From: Halobacillus litoralis
GTDB taxonomy: Bacteria > Bacillota > Bacilli > Bacillales > Halobacillaceae
Direction of reading: 5' to 3'
DNA: 64,000 nucleotides
Assembly (NCBI RefSeq): GCF_004101865.1
Contig: NZ_CP026118.1
Coordinates: forward strand, 1,629,001-1,693,000
Of this stretch, positions 16,240 through 25,294 are shown in pieces. A model generated the notes under the pieces. That model searched no databases, was not told the DNA's origin, and saw only the letters and a program-made list of their open reading frames with translations. The position numbers and the translations under genes are program-made. The number at the start of each line of letters is the position of its first letter. Position 1 is the first letter of the stretch.

Positions 16240-17424
16240 TTATAAAACATGTTTGACGCGTTCAGCAAAAGCTTCCCCGTCTATTAGTTTTTTGCCCCCA
16301 CCTTGAACAAAGTTCGGTTTCCCCCCGCCTTTTCCCTCGATAAGGGGCAGGATTTGTTTGGCAACCTCATTCATATTCCGATTGATATCCGTGCCGTGGG
16401 CTAGTACAAATTGCAGCTGATCATTCTGTTCACTGATGAAAATAAGGTAAGCATCAGGTGCTTCTTCGATTATGACCTTACCTAAAGATTGGAGGGTTTT
16501 GATCGGATAGTCTTTGAAAACACGTTGAATCACTTTATCCCCCTGTGACTCTGAAATGATATCACGCGCCTCATATTCAAGGAGTTGTTCTTCAAGTTCA
16601 GCGATTTTCTTATCTTTCTGCTTATTTATCTTGATCAGTTCATCAACTTCCTCCACAAGCTTTTGTTCCGGTTTTGGGACGATCCGCTTCATTTCAGTTA
16701 GTACTTGATGTTTCTGTCCAAGCTTTCGCAGGACCCGGTAACCACAAACAAACTCCAACCGTACTTGCTTTTTGTTTCTTGTCCACCCTAGAAATTTGGC
16801 GGCCATGACTTCACCAGTGAAGTCCGGGTGTGTGCCTCCGCATCCGCTATAATCAATGTCTGGAATGATGACGAGACGAACGTCTCCCTCAACAGCGAGC
16901 GGTTTACGAAGCGGATATTCTGATGCTTTTTCAACAGCTACCCATTTCGTTTCAACCGGGTAGTTGTCACGGATGATCCGGTTGATCTCTTCTTCCGCCT
17001 TCTCCAACAGGTCTGCGTCCAGAAATTCCGTATCCAAATCGATTGTCACTGACTCTGTGCCTAAGTGGAAGCTGGTTGTCGGAATTCCGAACTTGTCATG
17101 GAAAACAGCTGAAATGATATGCTGTCCACAGTGCTGCTGCATATGGTCCAGCCGTCTCCCTTGATCTATGATGCCTTCTACACTTCCTGCTCCGGTTAGT
17201 AAGCGATCTGTATAATGACGCACTTCGCCTTCCACTTCCTCGACGTCAATCACTTCCATACCATTCAAAGTCCCTTTATCATGGGGCTGCCCGCCGCCAG
17301 TCGGATAAAACGCCGTCTTTTCAAGCACCACATAATGGCCACGCTCATCTTGATCTATTTTTATCACTTTAGATTGGAACTGCATATTATAAGCGTCTTC
17401 ATAGTAAAGTTTTCTCGTCATCAT
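16240..17424 (-). CDS. Alanyl-tRNA editing protein AlaX, long form
   Basis: A 394-residue free-standing editing enzyme that hydrolyses Ser- or Gly-tRNA(Ala). The N-terminal second-additional-domain shows FYPTGGGQPHDKGTLNG near residue 35. The zinc-binding HMQQHCGQHIISAVF and the later CGGTHPDFTGEV carry the His and Cys ligands of the HxxxH/CxxxH site. The C-terminal part is a coiled coil followed by a DHHA1-like domain ending GKGGGKPNFVQGGGK, which makes this the AlaX-L type. The start is the first of two ATGs behind GGAGG. It stands alone with no alaS nearby. Confidence 0.92.
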   Translation of the reverse strand: MMTRKLYYEDAYNMQFQSKVIKIDQDERGHYVVLEKTAFYPTGGGQPHDKGTLNGMEVIDVEEVEGEVRHYTDRLLTGAGSVEGIIDQGRRLDHMQQHCGQHIISAVFHDKFGIPTTSFHLGTESVTIDLDTEFLDADLLEKAEEEINRIIRDNYPVETKWVAVEKASEYPLRKPLAVEGDVRLVIIPDIDYSGCGGTHPDFTGEVMAAKFLGWTRNKKQVRLEFVCGYRVLRKLGQKHQVLTEMKRIVPKPEQKLVEEVDELIKINKQKDKKIAELEEQLLEYEARDIISESQGDKVIQRVFKDYPIKTLQSLGKVIIEEAPDAYLIFISEQNDQLQFVLAHGTDINRNMNEVAKQILPLIEGKGGGKPNFVQGGGKKLIDGEAFAERVKHVL

Positions 17425-17662
17425 CCATGCCTCCTCTATTTCCCTAAAGGTATCGTAACATGTTTCGATTACAGGAAAGACTCTTCATCATGTTTCTTCA
17501 AAAAATGCCTGGCACCCGCCACACCAAAGAAATAAAATGGACGGAGTCAGACATTCACTGTATTTATACTGTTTTCACCAAGCTAATCACGAGACTGAAA
17601 ATTTTTGCATTATGGAGCACCGATAACGAAAAAAACCAGAACTGCGCAGACTCTCTTTCAAT
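17425..17662. other. Gap between alaX and the PFK-like gene
   Basis: No supported gene. On the minus strand 17496-17530 contains GGCGGGTGCCAGGCATTTTTTG. That resembles a GTGCCAGGCA-containing intergenic motif I associate with Bacillaceae genomes, but only one copy is seen here. Confidence 0.35.
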
Positions 17663-18628
17663 TTATTTAGACAATCTGCCGGACAAGTCATACATACTTT
17701 CATCGATGTGAGACTTAGGGGAGAAAATCTCACCTAAATCATCACTTACCAACTTGTTATCTTTGAGCTTCACTACTTTTCCTGATTCATCATTTAACAA
17801 CAGTTCAATCGCGTGAGCACCTAAACGACTAGCCAAAACTCGATCTCTCGCGGTAGGAGCACCCCCACGCTGGGTATGACCCAAAACGGTGACACGTGAT
17901 TCTAACCCCGTCTCTGTTTTCAGTTTAGCGTTGAGATCGATACCACTCACCGTGCCTTCTGCTACGATAATAATGCTGTACTTTTTGTCTCTGGAAGTTC
18001 CGCTTTTGATTTGCTCTACGATTTTCTCTATGTCCTCTTTCTTCTCAGGAATAATGATATTTTCTGCTCCACCAGCAAGACCAGACCATAGAGCCAGGTT
18101 CCCATTCTCTTTCCCCATAACTTCAATAATCGAGGTTTTTTCATGCGAAGAAGCTGTATCACGAATACGATCCACATACTCAATGATCGTATTTATAGCT
18201 GTATCAAACCCGATAGCCTCGTCCACATACGGAATATCATTTTCTATCGCAGCTGGTATACCGATGCATGGAAAGTCTTTTTCGGCTAACGAGACTGCAA
18301 CTTTCAAAGCTTCTCTGCCCCCGATTACCACGAGGCCATCTATTCCATGTTTCTTCAAGTGAGCAATTGCTTTCTGCTGGCCAGCATCAGTAACAATTTC
18401 TTGATTCTTGTAGGACTGGAGGATCGTTCCACCTCGTTGAATAATGGAGCCTACGGATGCCGCATCCATTCTCTCCATTGTTTCATTCAAAATTCCTTGA
18501 AACCCATACTTGATTCCAACCATTTCTATTCCGTCATATAGACCGGACCTTACGACTGCACGTATTGCGGCATTCATTCCTGGAGCATCTTCTCCACTTG
18601 TCAAAACACCAATTCTATCCAACATCAT
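17663..18628 (-). CDS. 6-phosphofructokinase-like paralogue with altered active-site motifs
   Basis: The 321-residue protein aligns end to end with bacterial PfkA by recognisable blocks (IGVLTSG, GMNAAIRAVVRSG, GFDTAINTIIEYVDRIRDTA, LGHTQRGG). Key motifs differ: GGDxPG reads GEDAPG; the Mg-ATP loop GGDGS reads GGREA, losing the Asp equivalent to E. coli Asp103; and TIDNDI reads AIENDI, replacing the catalytic Asp127 by Glu. The Arg equivalents at 72 and 162 are Lys. Fructose-6-phosphate residues of the SRVTVLGHTQRGG block are kept. I infer a weak, altered or regulatory activity. It is not next to accA/accD or pyk, where the housekeeping pfkA usually lies. ATG 18628 is preferred over the GTG at 18631. 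Confidence 0.85.
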   Translation of the reverse strand: MMLDRIGVLTSGEDAPGMNAAIRAVVRSGLYDGIEMVGIKYGFQGILNETMERMDAASVGSIIQRGGTILQSYKNQEIVTDAGQQKAIAHLKKHGIDGLVVIGGREALKVAVSLAEKDFPCIGIPAAIENDIPYVDEAIGFDTAINTIIEYVDRIRDTASSHEKTSIIEVMGKENGNLALWSGLAGGAENIIIPEKKEDIEKIVEQIKSGTSRDKKYSIIIVAEGTVSGIDLNAKLKTETGLESRVTVLGHTQRGGAPTARDRVLASRLGAHAIELLLNDESGKVVKLKDNKLVSDDLGEIFSPKSHIDESMYDLSGRLSK

Positions 18629-18922
18629 CACTCGCTTTCCTTCTAGTCAACAGGATGTAAATTCCAGCCTTTACATTTGCAGCAAAAAGAGACCCAACTT
18701 CGCAAAAGTGTATGTATCATGCTTAGTCCTGACAAACTTTAGCCTATCCTCATTTTAACTTCTTGTGACACAGGGAGGTTTAAATTCAGGCCACCAGGGA
18801 CATACGCTGAAGCTGAGTACAGCCCATTAAAAAAGTGCCTCATCCCCACCCGATGCTACATAAGTAACATGATTGAGGATCAGTCACTCATTAAATTTCA
18901 ATTGCTGCTTATGGAAGAGCGG
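18629..18922. other. Gap between the PFK-like gene and topB
   Basis: No gene. On the minus strand behind the topB stop, ATCCTCA and TGAGGcACT arms (about 18835-18895) followed by TTTTTT may form a long-loop terminator for topB; the pairing is imperfect. Confidence 0.35.
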
Positions 18923-21070
18923 TCAGCTCTTATCCAAGGCTTTCTTGCCAAAATCAAATTTAATCTTATAATCCTCGTCCAGTGTCAAAGCAGTACTGAA
19001 CGGTTTCTTTCCCTTGAACCCTTTCAGCACCTTCGTCCGCTTCTTCTCACACAGCGTTTTAATCATATTATTTGTCAGTGTTTTCCCAGCTAATCTTTTT
19101 GGAAAGGTCACTTTACACCCTTCTTTATAAGCAGAACACGCATAGAATTTATAACGATCTACAATAGATCCAGTTGAACAGGCAGGACATTTGGCGATCG
19201 GTTCATTCCACTTCTTTTTCCCTCCAGTGCTTCGAACTTGAACCTGTTGAAGAGCGTCAGGGGTTTCTTGCATTAACTTTTCAATAAACTGGCTTGTCTG
19301 TTTGATGAACATTTGCTTCGATCCTTCACCACTCCCGATCTTCTTTAAATACGACTCCCATTTCGCGGTCATGGAGGGGCTTGATAACAGTGTTCCTTCA
19401 ATAGCTTCACAAAGCATGATGCCTTTATCTGTGACATAGACGTTGTTTCTTTTCACTTCAATGTATTTTTGAGCTTTGATCGTTTCAATTATGCTTGAGC
19501 GGGTGGCTTCCGTTCCCAGCCCTTCGACTTCTTTTAAAATTTCCACATCTTCTTCGTCATCCACGAGCTTCCCGCATGTTTTCATCATATTGATCAACTG
19601 ACCTTCTGTATATGGCTTAGGCGGCTGCGTCATACTTTCTTTAATATGAAGGTTCGCGCCTACTTGTTCACCATTTTTAACATTTGGGAGTAAAGGATCT
19701 TTCTCCTGCTTTGATTGAGAATGTTTTGGAAAAAGCTCTTTCCATCCTCTTTTCAATTCTCTTCTGCCCGTAGTTTTAAATGGCAGGTCGTGTACGTTTG
19801 TATAAATCGTGGTCTCTTCATAGACATAGTCTGTGTGGAACATCGCCAGTGTCGTTGCTAAAACTTCATCATAAATATTGCGTTCTTCACGGCTTAGCCC
19901 ACTCAATTTCTTTTGGGTAGGAACAGACTTTGTCGGTATAATCGCATAGTGTTCCTGAACTTTGCTGTTGTCCACATATCTTTTTTTCGGCTTTAAAGAC
20001 GACGCTGTGAAAGAAACGTTCAACGTGTCCTGATAGGAATTCAAGTTCTTCACTAAATAAGCAAACTCATTTTCTGTTATAAAATTACAGTCCGTTCTCG
20101 GATAGGAAACGAGACGCTTCTCATAAAGCTTTTGCATCGTCTTGAGTACTTGCGAAGGCGTATATTTCCAACGTCTGTTCGCTACACTCTGCAGGGTGGA
20201 TAAAGAATGCAGCTTCGGCGACTTCTGGTACTTTGTCTTTTTGTCTATATTTTGGACATTCCCTGTTAAGTCTTCCTTCTCTTTGAGGCCATGTTTGTCC
20301 ATAAGTGCCTGGACCTTCGCCTTATCCTTTTCCTTAATCTTAGCCATGCCTTTATAAGAACCAGTTTCAGCTTGAAATGTACCTTCGATTTGATAGTAAG
20401 GTTCGGAAACAAAGTTCTCAATCTCCTTGTGCCTTTGATAGATCAAATAAACCGTCGGAGATTGTACACGTCCAATCGACAAGTGGCTTGAGAAACCCTT
20501 CTTCTGTAAGAGCAAAGTAAACAGGCGACTGGCATTGATGCCTACCATCCAATCACTGATTTGACGGGCCTTCGCCTCATCAAATAATCGCAAATCCCTG
20601 TCGTTATCTTGTAAATTCTTAAATCCTTTACGGACTTCGTCTTTCTCAAGCGAATTGATCCACAATCGTTGGATCGGCTTCCCTTTTACACCAGTTAAGC
20701 GAAGGATGCTATAAAAAATATTCGAACCCTCTCTGTCGACATCCGCCGCATTCACAAGCACATCCGCTTGCTGTAGCAGCTTTTTGACCGCTTGAAACTG
20801 TTCCCACTTCCCCTTGGATACTTTCTCAAGGAAACGGTCCGGAACGATCGGCAACTGGTCGAGCTTCCATCTCTTCCACTCTGGTTTATAGTCGTGAGGT
20901 TCTTTTAATTCAACCAAATGACCAACTCCCCACGTAATTGTCGCTCCATTCGGAAAGGTATCATCAGGTTTTAATTGTATGTAAGTTTTTGTTTTTTCCT
21001 GTATCGTAAAGGCCTCTGCATAAGCTTTTGCCTGAGAGGGTTTTTCCGCTAAGATGACCATTCTATTCAT
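18923..21070 (-). CDS. topB: DNA topoisomerase III
   Basis: A 715-residue type IA topoisomerase that relaxes and decatenates DNA. The N-terminal Toprim domain starts MVILAEKPSQAKAYAEAF and contains LVNAADVDREGSNIFY with its DxD metal motif. The catalytic tyrosine lies in EKRLVSYPRTDCNF. The GRVQSPTVYLIYQR strand is present. A C-terminal single zinc-finger-like module (CPACSTGSIVDRYKFYACSAYKEGC) and a topo C-repeat (GKKPFSTALTLDEDYKIKFDFG) follow. I chose the ATG at 21070, which begins the Toprim motif and has GGGAGTGGAGA ahead; an in-frame extension to 21193 adds residues with no family similarity. Length is normal for TopB. Confidence 0.93.
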   Translation of the reverse strand: MNRMVILAEKPSQAKAYAEAFTIQEKTKTYIQLKPDDTFPNGATITWGVGHLVELKEPHDYKPEWKRWKLDQLPIVPDRFLEKVSKGKWEQFQAVKKLLQQADVLVNAADVDREGSNIFYSILRLTGVKGKPIQRLWINSLEKDEVRKGFKNLQDNDRDLRLFDEAKARQISDWMVGINASRLFTLLLQKKGFSSHLSIGRVQSPTVYLIYQRHKEIENFVSEPYYQIEGTFQAETGSYKGMAKIKEKDKAKVQALMDKHGLKEKEDLTGNVQNIDKKTKYQKSPKLHSLSTLQSVANRRWKYTPSQVLKTMQKLYEKRLVSYPRTDCNFITENEFAYLVKNLNSYQDTLNVSFTASSLKPKKRYVDNSKVQEHYAIIPTKSVPTQKKLSGLSREERNIYDEVLATTLAMFHTDYVYEETTIYTNVHDLPFKTTGRRELKRGWKELFPKHSQSKQEKDPLLPNVKNGEQVGANLHIKESMTQPPKPYTEGQLINMMKTCGKLVDDEEDVEILKEVEGLGTEATRSSIIETIKAQKYIEVKRNNVYVTDKGIMLCEAIEGTLLSSPSMTAKWESYLKKIGSGEGSKQMFIKQTSQFIEKLMQETPDALQQVQVRSTGGKKKWNEPIAKCPACSTGSIVDRYKFYACSAYKEGCKVTFPKRLAGKTLTNNMIKTLCEKKRTKVLKGFKGKKPFSTALTLDEDYKIKFDFGKKALDKS

Positions 21071-21297
21071 GGTCTCTCCACTCCCTTCAATGAACTTCAA
21101 GATTACTATGGGATGAAAAGGAAAGCAAGAGGTGCGAGAGGAAATAAGTTGAGAGTGATAAAGTCCAAAACTTTGTTTGAGGCACCTTATCAAATGTTTC
21201 CGAAAGACTCATAATCGAGGTATGAATAGATTATTTAAAGGGGCAGTTAAAAATCGAAATCAGTATGACAATGTAAAAACAGGAATTTTATCATAAG

Positions 21298-21343
21298 AAA
21301 AACACCTCCACTATCACCAGCATGACGGAATAGAAGGTGTTTC
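21298..21343 (-). terminator. Intrinsic terminator after the prolyl hydroxylase gene
   Basis: AAACACCT and AGGTGTTT arms with inner CTAT/ATAG pairing, and a TTTTTC tract on the minus strand, 90 bp downstream of the hydroxylase stop. Confidence 0.72.
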
Positions 21344-21431
21344 ATATGATTTCAAATCTCTTACTCTATCTGACTAAAAGAGTGTTCGATCCATTTAGTG
21401 ATCGTTTAACCCTAGCCTTCGCTATTCCATC

Positions 21432-22067
21432 TTAACGGTACTGTTTCCTCCGTACCCACATCGTCGCTGCCCATTTCTCACCGACTGTGACTGGTGAGCC
21501 ACCGTGAAGTGTGCGTTCATTCACAGCAGGGTCCGAATAAAAATATTCAAAATACACAGCCATGCCTTTTTGTGGGGAGACAGAAAGATTCATGTGCGGA
21601 AAGTAGGTTTGGCCTCCTTCTTCTACATCGTTCAAATAAAGAACAAGCGTACTGATTCTTGGGTTTCTCGTCGCTTTTGCCTTTGATCTGAAATAATCAT
21701 AATGGGCTTTGTATTCTTGACCTTGTTTATAATTCAAGATGTGAATTCCTTCACCATGTTCTACAGGTACGTTCATAATTTGCGCCATCCGCTTTTCAAT
21801 TCTGGCAGTTATATCATCCTCTGGCAGGAATGTGCTGCTGCTCGTCCGAATATCGCTCACTTCATGCTTCGATCCAATCTTTGATCGGTTCATCCGATCT
21901 TTGGAAACACGGATAAGTTCTTCACATTCCGAATCACTTATAACATTTCCCAACACCGCAATCATAGGATCTTCCATTTTGGCAATAATCGCTATCTCAC
22001 GGTCTTCAGTGATAATCTTGTTCCCCTGGTGGTCGAAAATTGAAGCTTCCTTCACTTGCATTGTCAC
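21432..22067 (-). CDS. Prolyl 4-hydroxylase-like Fe(II)/2-oxoglutarate dioxygenase
   Basis: This 211-residue protein closely resembles the Bacillus anthracis collagen-type prolyl 4-hydroxylase as I remember it (shared stretches EDREI, VLGNV, DIRTSSS, HGEGIHILNY, TLHGGSPV). The iron triad His122-x-Asp124 (AHYDYF) and His188, and the 2-oxoglutarate lysine Lys198 in GEKWAATMWVRR, are all present. It would hydroxylate prolines in collagen-like or other GxPG peptides; a BclB-like collagen protein is encoded at 47747. The frame opens at GTG 22067 (or ATG 22061). A better signal, GAGGTGATCCGGATG at 22113, reads ATG TTT TGA and would join this frame if one T of four were missing, so the true start is uncertain. 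Confidence 0.9.
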   Translation of the reverse strand: MTMQVKEASIFDHQGNKIITEDREIAIIAKMEDPMIAVLGNVISDSECEELIRVSKDRMNRSKIGSKHEVSDIRTSSSTFLPEDDITARIEKRMAQIMNVPVEHGEGIHILNYKQGQEYKAHYDYFRSKAKATRNPRISTLVLYLNDVEEGGQTYFPHMNLSVSPQKGMAVYFEYFYSDPAVNERTLHGGSPVTVGEKWAATMWVRRKQYR

Positions 22068-22229
22068 TTTTTCATCAGCCTCTTCTATATTTGCTAAACC
22101 GCTTTCAAAACATCCGGATCACCTCACTTAAATAAGGTGATATATAAGTCATTTTACCACCTTATTACTATTTTTTCTTTAGTTTTCATAAAATTCACAA
22201 CTGTTCACTAAAGAATTACTCCCCAGGTT

Positions 22230-22283
22230 CAAAAAAAGCCTGGTCCTCTCACTGTGATAACACATGATCACAGCAGGACCAGA
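22230..22283 (-). terminator. Strong intrinsic terminator
   Basis: CTGGTCCT/AGGACCAG and CTGTGAT/ATCACAG arms form a long stem, followed on the minus strand by seven Ts. It closes transcription from the 23351-22444 gene pair. Confidence 0.85.
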
Positions 22284-22443
22284 CTATTGATATCGGTATC
22301 TTATCAAACAATTCAGGGGAACCTGCGAAACATACTCAAGCCCCTGGAGGATAGCATTTATATTTGCAGAATTTCTACAATCAAAGGTAGGTTTGAGCTT
22401 ATTCTCTTTCATACGAAAGAGCCTCGTAGCAGAGTATGCTGGA
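22284..22443. other. Gap after the small hypothetical gene
   Basis: An open minus-strand frame runs through here (FRMKENKLKPTFDCRNSAN, then GLEYVSQVPLNCLI) but has no start signal of its own. I do not recognise it; it may be a fragment of something larger. Confidence 0.25.
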
Positions 22444-22818
22444 TTATTTGATAATCGTAGAGCCTTGCAGCAACTCCGGCTTTGCTCCAAGCGTCAGTAG
22501 GAATAATTTTGAATCCCTGACCTTTTCATGCTTTCTCATAAGCGCTTTTAGTTTGTCTATTTCAGAGTGGTTTTTCAGACCCTGGACTTCCTCTTGGTAA
22601 AGGTTGAGAATCGATCCTCTGACAAACTTCGGTTCATATTCCGGCAGTTCATCGTCCATCAATAACGAGCCCATATAACCGTATTTCAACTGTAACTGCC
22701 TCGTAAGACTGACTACATGGACCAGATGTTCGCAGAGATCAGGAGAATTATGCTTCAAAGTTTCCAGGTCTTCTTTTGCTTCATACAATTCATTCAATCC
22801 GGCTATCATGGACGTCAT
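22444..22818 (-). CDS. Small helical protein of unknown function coupled to a thioesterase
   Basis: A 124-residue soluble, mostly helical protein (MTSMIAGLNELYEAKEDLE...). I do not recognise the family. The ATG at 22818 shares a base with the TAA of the upstream thioesterase gene (TAATG), and GGGAG lies a suitable distance ahead, so I prefer it over an earlier in-frame start at 22842. Translational coupling suggests a function related to the thioesterase, but nothing in the sequence says what. No membrane segment, metal motif or signal peptide is visible. Confidence 0.7.
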   Translation of the reverse strand: MTSMIAGLNELYEAKEDLETLKHNSPDLCEHLVHVVSLTRQLQLKYGYMGSLLMDDELPEYEPKFVRGSILNLYQEEVQGLKNHSEIDKLKALMRKHEKVRDSKLFLLTLGAKPELLQGSTIIK

Positions 22819-23351
22819 TACACTTCCACTCCCTTTTCCCAAGGTTTTTCCAAGACGATGATTTCCGTCAATTTTTTACTGTGTTCTCTCCGTACTCTTC
22901 GTGTTTCAGCACGTTCTTTTCCGGATTCATAGAGAAATTTTTCTTCCTCTGTTTCCGGAATGATTTCCGGAACCTGAATCGGCTTTTTACTTTCATCTAA
23001 TGCTACAAAGGTGAGGAATGCAGTTGCTGCCATTCGTCGTTCTCCAGTGATCATATCTTCGGCAATGACCTTACAGAAAATTTCCATTGATTTGGTGCCA
23101 GTATAGGAAACAAAAGATTCTACACATACAGAATCGGTCTGATGGATCGGATGTAAAAAATCAATTGAATCGGTGGAGGCTGTGACACATTCTTTCACCC
23201 TTGCATGACGTCTCGCTGAAAGGGTTGCATTGTTATCCAACTTCTTCATCAAAACCCCGCCGAACAGTGTATTATAGTTGTTCAAATCATTAATCATTAC
23301 TTGGTCAGTGTTTACAATCAGGCTTTCTTTTGGATGTTTCGTTTGCGTCAT
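22818..23351 (-). CDS. Acyl-CoA thioesterase, hotdog fold (YkhA-like)
   Basis: The 177-residue protein has the single hotdog domain of the cytosolic acyl-CoA hydrolase family. NTLFGGVLMKKLDNNATLSARRHAR carries the conserved Asn and Gly residues of the active site and ASTDSIDFLHPIHQTDSV forms the central strand. A helical, charged C-terminal tail (EEEKFLYESGKERAETRRVRREH) follows, as in YkhA. It releases free fatty acids from acyl-CoA in the cytosol; chain preference cannot be told. The downstream hypothetical gene overlaps its stop. The ATG has AAAGGA nine bases upstream. Confidence 0.9.
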   Translation of the reverse strand: MTQTKHPKESLIVNTDQVMINDLNNYNTLFGGVLMKKLDNNATLSARRHARVKECVTASTDSIDFLHPIHQTDSVCVESFVSYTGTKSMEIFCKVIAEDMITGERRMAATAFLTFVALDESKKPIQVPEIIPETEEEKFLYESGKERAETRRVRREHSKKLTEIIVLEKPWEKGVEV

Positions 23352-23540
23352 AAGAATAAAATCCTTTCTGTGATCTTGTTACTCTCAAACGTTTGATATT
23401 CCAAGTGTAAGCCTCTGTTTTCGATAAGTGAAATGGATGTTAATCATCTGTAACATAGATGATATCTATGGAAATGCTTTCATCCATGTGGTAAAAGCAT
23501 AGATACCCACAGAATGGCATTTAATAATTCCTCAGATTAG

Positions 23541-23570
23541 AAAAAGCACCTCCTAGTTCGAGGTGCTTTC
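23541..23570 (-). terminator. Intrinsic terminator overlapping the LysR stop
   Basis: Perfect AAAGCACCTC/GAGGTGCTTT arms with a 7-base loop that includes the TAG stop of the LysR gene; a TTTTTC tail follows on the minus strand. Confidence 0.88.
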
Positions 23571-24446
23571 CGTCAGCCGCTCCTGGGTAAACTTTAACCA
23601 TTCCCTTGTAGCATAGGATAAATAATGGTTTTTCCTCCAGATAATTGCAAGATCCCATTCGATTGTCGGTTTCACTACTTTTATAGCTCTCACGTCTTCT
23701 TTGAGCAGATTTGAGACACTATAGGGTAAGATGGAGATGCCCAGTTCGGAAGCTATCATTTTTCCGATAAAATCCCATTGGGAACTTTCCGAGACTACCT
23801 GCGGAAGAAAGCCTGCCTCTTTGCATGACTCCCTGATTCGGTCATTCAATGCGAAATCCTTATTGAAAAGGATAAACTGTTCCTCCTCCAGTTCTTCCAA
23901 TCGGATCTGCTTTCTATCGGCGAACCTGTGAGTATAAGGAACGACTACACGCAATTCTTCTTTCATAAAAGAAAAATGATCGAATTCCTCCCCTTCTGTT
24001 GGTAAAACAGCTATCCCAACATCCAGGTTATCTGCGAGGATATCTTCTTCAATTTTCCTAGTGCCATTCTCCATCAATTGAAATGTAATTCCGGCATATA
24101 GTTGATGGAAGTCGCCTAAAATCCGAATGAAATGGTCAGCATCCATGATGGGAGGAAGTCCGATCCGGATATGCCCCTTTTGCAGGCCGACCAAATTATC
24201 AATCTCTGTCTGCAGGTTACTGAATGCCCGGTCAATGGTTTGGGCTTGTTCTAAAATGGCACGGCCAGCGTCTGTCAAAACAAGCTTTTTCCTAGATCTG
24301 TCGAACAATTCTACACCAAGCTCACCTTCTAAATTTTTGATCATTTTGCTGATCGTAGGCTGGGTTACAAATAAATGATCAGCTGCTCGAGTAAAGCTGT
24401 TGAACCTTGTCACTTCTATAAAATACTTCAGGTGTCTGATATCCAT
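23553..24446 (-). CDS. LysR-family transcriptional regulator (CidR/YwbI-like)
   Basis: A 297-residue regulator. The winged helix-turn-helix occupies residues 1-60 (HLKYFIEVTRFNSFTRAADHLFVTQPTISKMIKNLE) and is followed by a linker helix and a periplasmic-binding-like effector domain from about residue 90 (GHIRIGLPPIMDADHF). The opening blocks resemble B. subtilis YwbI/CidR, which controls cidAB-type holin genes in response to acetate or pyruvate overflow. No cidAB/ywbHG pair is adjacent here, so the target is unknown. Neighbouring genes are on the same strand and not divergent, which is less usual for LysR regulators. Confidence 0.87.
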   Translation of the reverse strand: MDIRHLKYFIEVTRFNSFTRAADHLFVTQPTISKMIKNLEGELGVELFDRSRKKLVLTDAGRAILEQAQTIDRAFSNLQTEIDNLVGLQKGHIRIGLPPIMDADHFIRILGDFHQLYAGITFQLMENGTRKIEEDILADNLDVGIAVLPTEGEEFDHFSFMKEELRVVVPYTHRFADRKQIRLEELEEEQFILFNKDFALNDRIRESCKEAGFLPQVVSESSQWDFIGKMIASELGISILPYSVSNLLKEDVRAIKVVKPTIEWDLAIIWRKNHYLSYATREWLKFTQERLTESTSN

Positions 24447-24658
24447 ACATTCACCAATTTCTGTTCAGAATTTTTACATCCATATCCTTTTTCAAATCGT
24501 CAGTGGGAAACCTCACTTGTCCGCTCTTCACCATGGTTCATAACAATTTATTTATAACTTCCCTTCGATGTTCCACCGCTATTCTCTTCTAGTAAAGTAT
24601 TTTATCATGATTTCCTCCTGGATGGAGAATATCCATGACTGACTATAAAAAGAATAAG

Positions 24659-25294
24659 TCACTTTTCATTCGAATTATTAAGCGGGCACACAAGACAATG
24701 GGTGAGTGATTCTTTCTTTTTTTCCAACTTATGAAAATAACAGCACGTACTCCGTATTTTCTGCTCACTGAGACAACCAGGAGCAGTAAGGAACCTACTC
24801 ATTGGATGCTCGGTATTGTTGAAATAGCGTCCATCTAATTGAAGTAATTCTTCAGCAAGGCGGTTGACTCTTAGTTCATACTCTGGAAATCGTTCCACTG
24901 CTTTTCTAAAGTATGAGTTGATCCTAACTGCTACATTTTCCCATAAAATGAAAAGAGGGAGGTTTGTTACTTTGTGAAATGCCCTCATTATTGGCACAAT
25001 ATGACGAGCAAAGAGTGCCTCCCAAGCTTCCAAGCGTGAATCAGTATATTCGATCTGTAAAGTGTCTACCTCAATATCCAATTCATTACTGATAGCGGAG
25101 GAGGAAAGAGGAATGATTTTAGCTTTCTCTTCCCAAAGCATCGAGTCCAATACTTGAGCAGGAATAACTTGAGCATACTTCTTCATCATCATTGATGCAG
25201 TGATTTTCAAGTTAGGAGCAGATATCCGTTGTTGTTGATGGCTTAAAAATTCAATACATAGATGTTCTTCCTTTAATGCTTGGACAGGGATCAT
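24659..25294 (-). CDS. FhuF-like siderophore-iron reductase
   Basis: A 211-residue protein at the 3' end of the siderophore operon. The C-terminal IRSTCCYFHKLEKKKESLTHC then LVCP gives the CC-x(n)-CxxC pattern that binds the [2Fe-2S] cluster in FhuF-type ferric reductases. The middle part contains FILWENVAVRINSYFRK, which suits the family. The enzyme would reduce ferric siderophore after import so iron is released in the cytosol. Its ATG overlaps the preceding permease stop (ATGA), so it is co-translated with the transporter. Cluster ligation is from family knowledge; the siderophore is unknown. Confidence 0.82.
   Translation of the reverse strand: MIPVQALKEEHLCIEFLSHQQQRISAPNLKITASMMMKKYAQVIPAQVLDSMLWEEKAKIIPLSSSAISNELDIEVDTLQIEYTDSRLEAWEALFARHIVPIMRAFHKVTNLPLFILWENVAVRINSYFRKAVERFPEYELRVNRLAEELLQLDGRYFNNTEHPMSRFLTAPGCLSEQKIRSTCCYFHKLEKKKESLTHCLVCPLNNSNEK

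Noticed and set aside
22284..22490. Minus-strand frame considered as transposase remnant
   Set aside because: No DDE or terminal-repeat evidence could be seen and it overlaps a strong terminator; recorded only as an unexplained gap.
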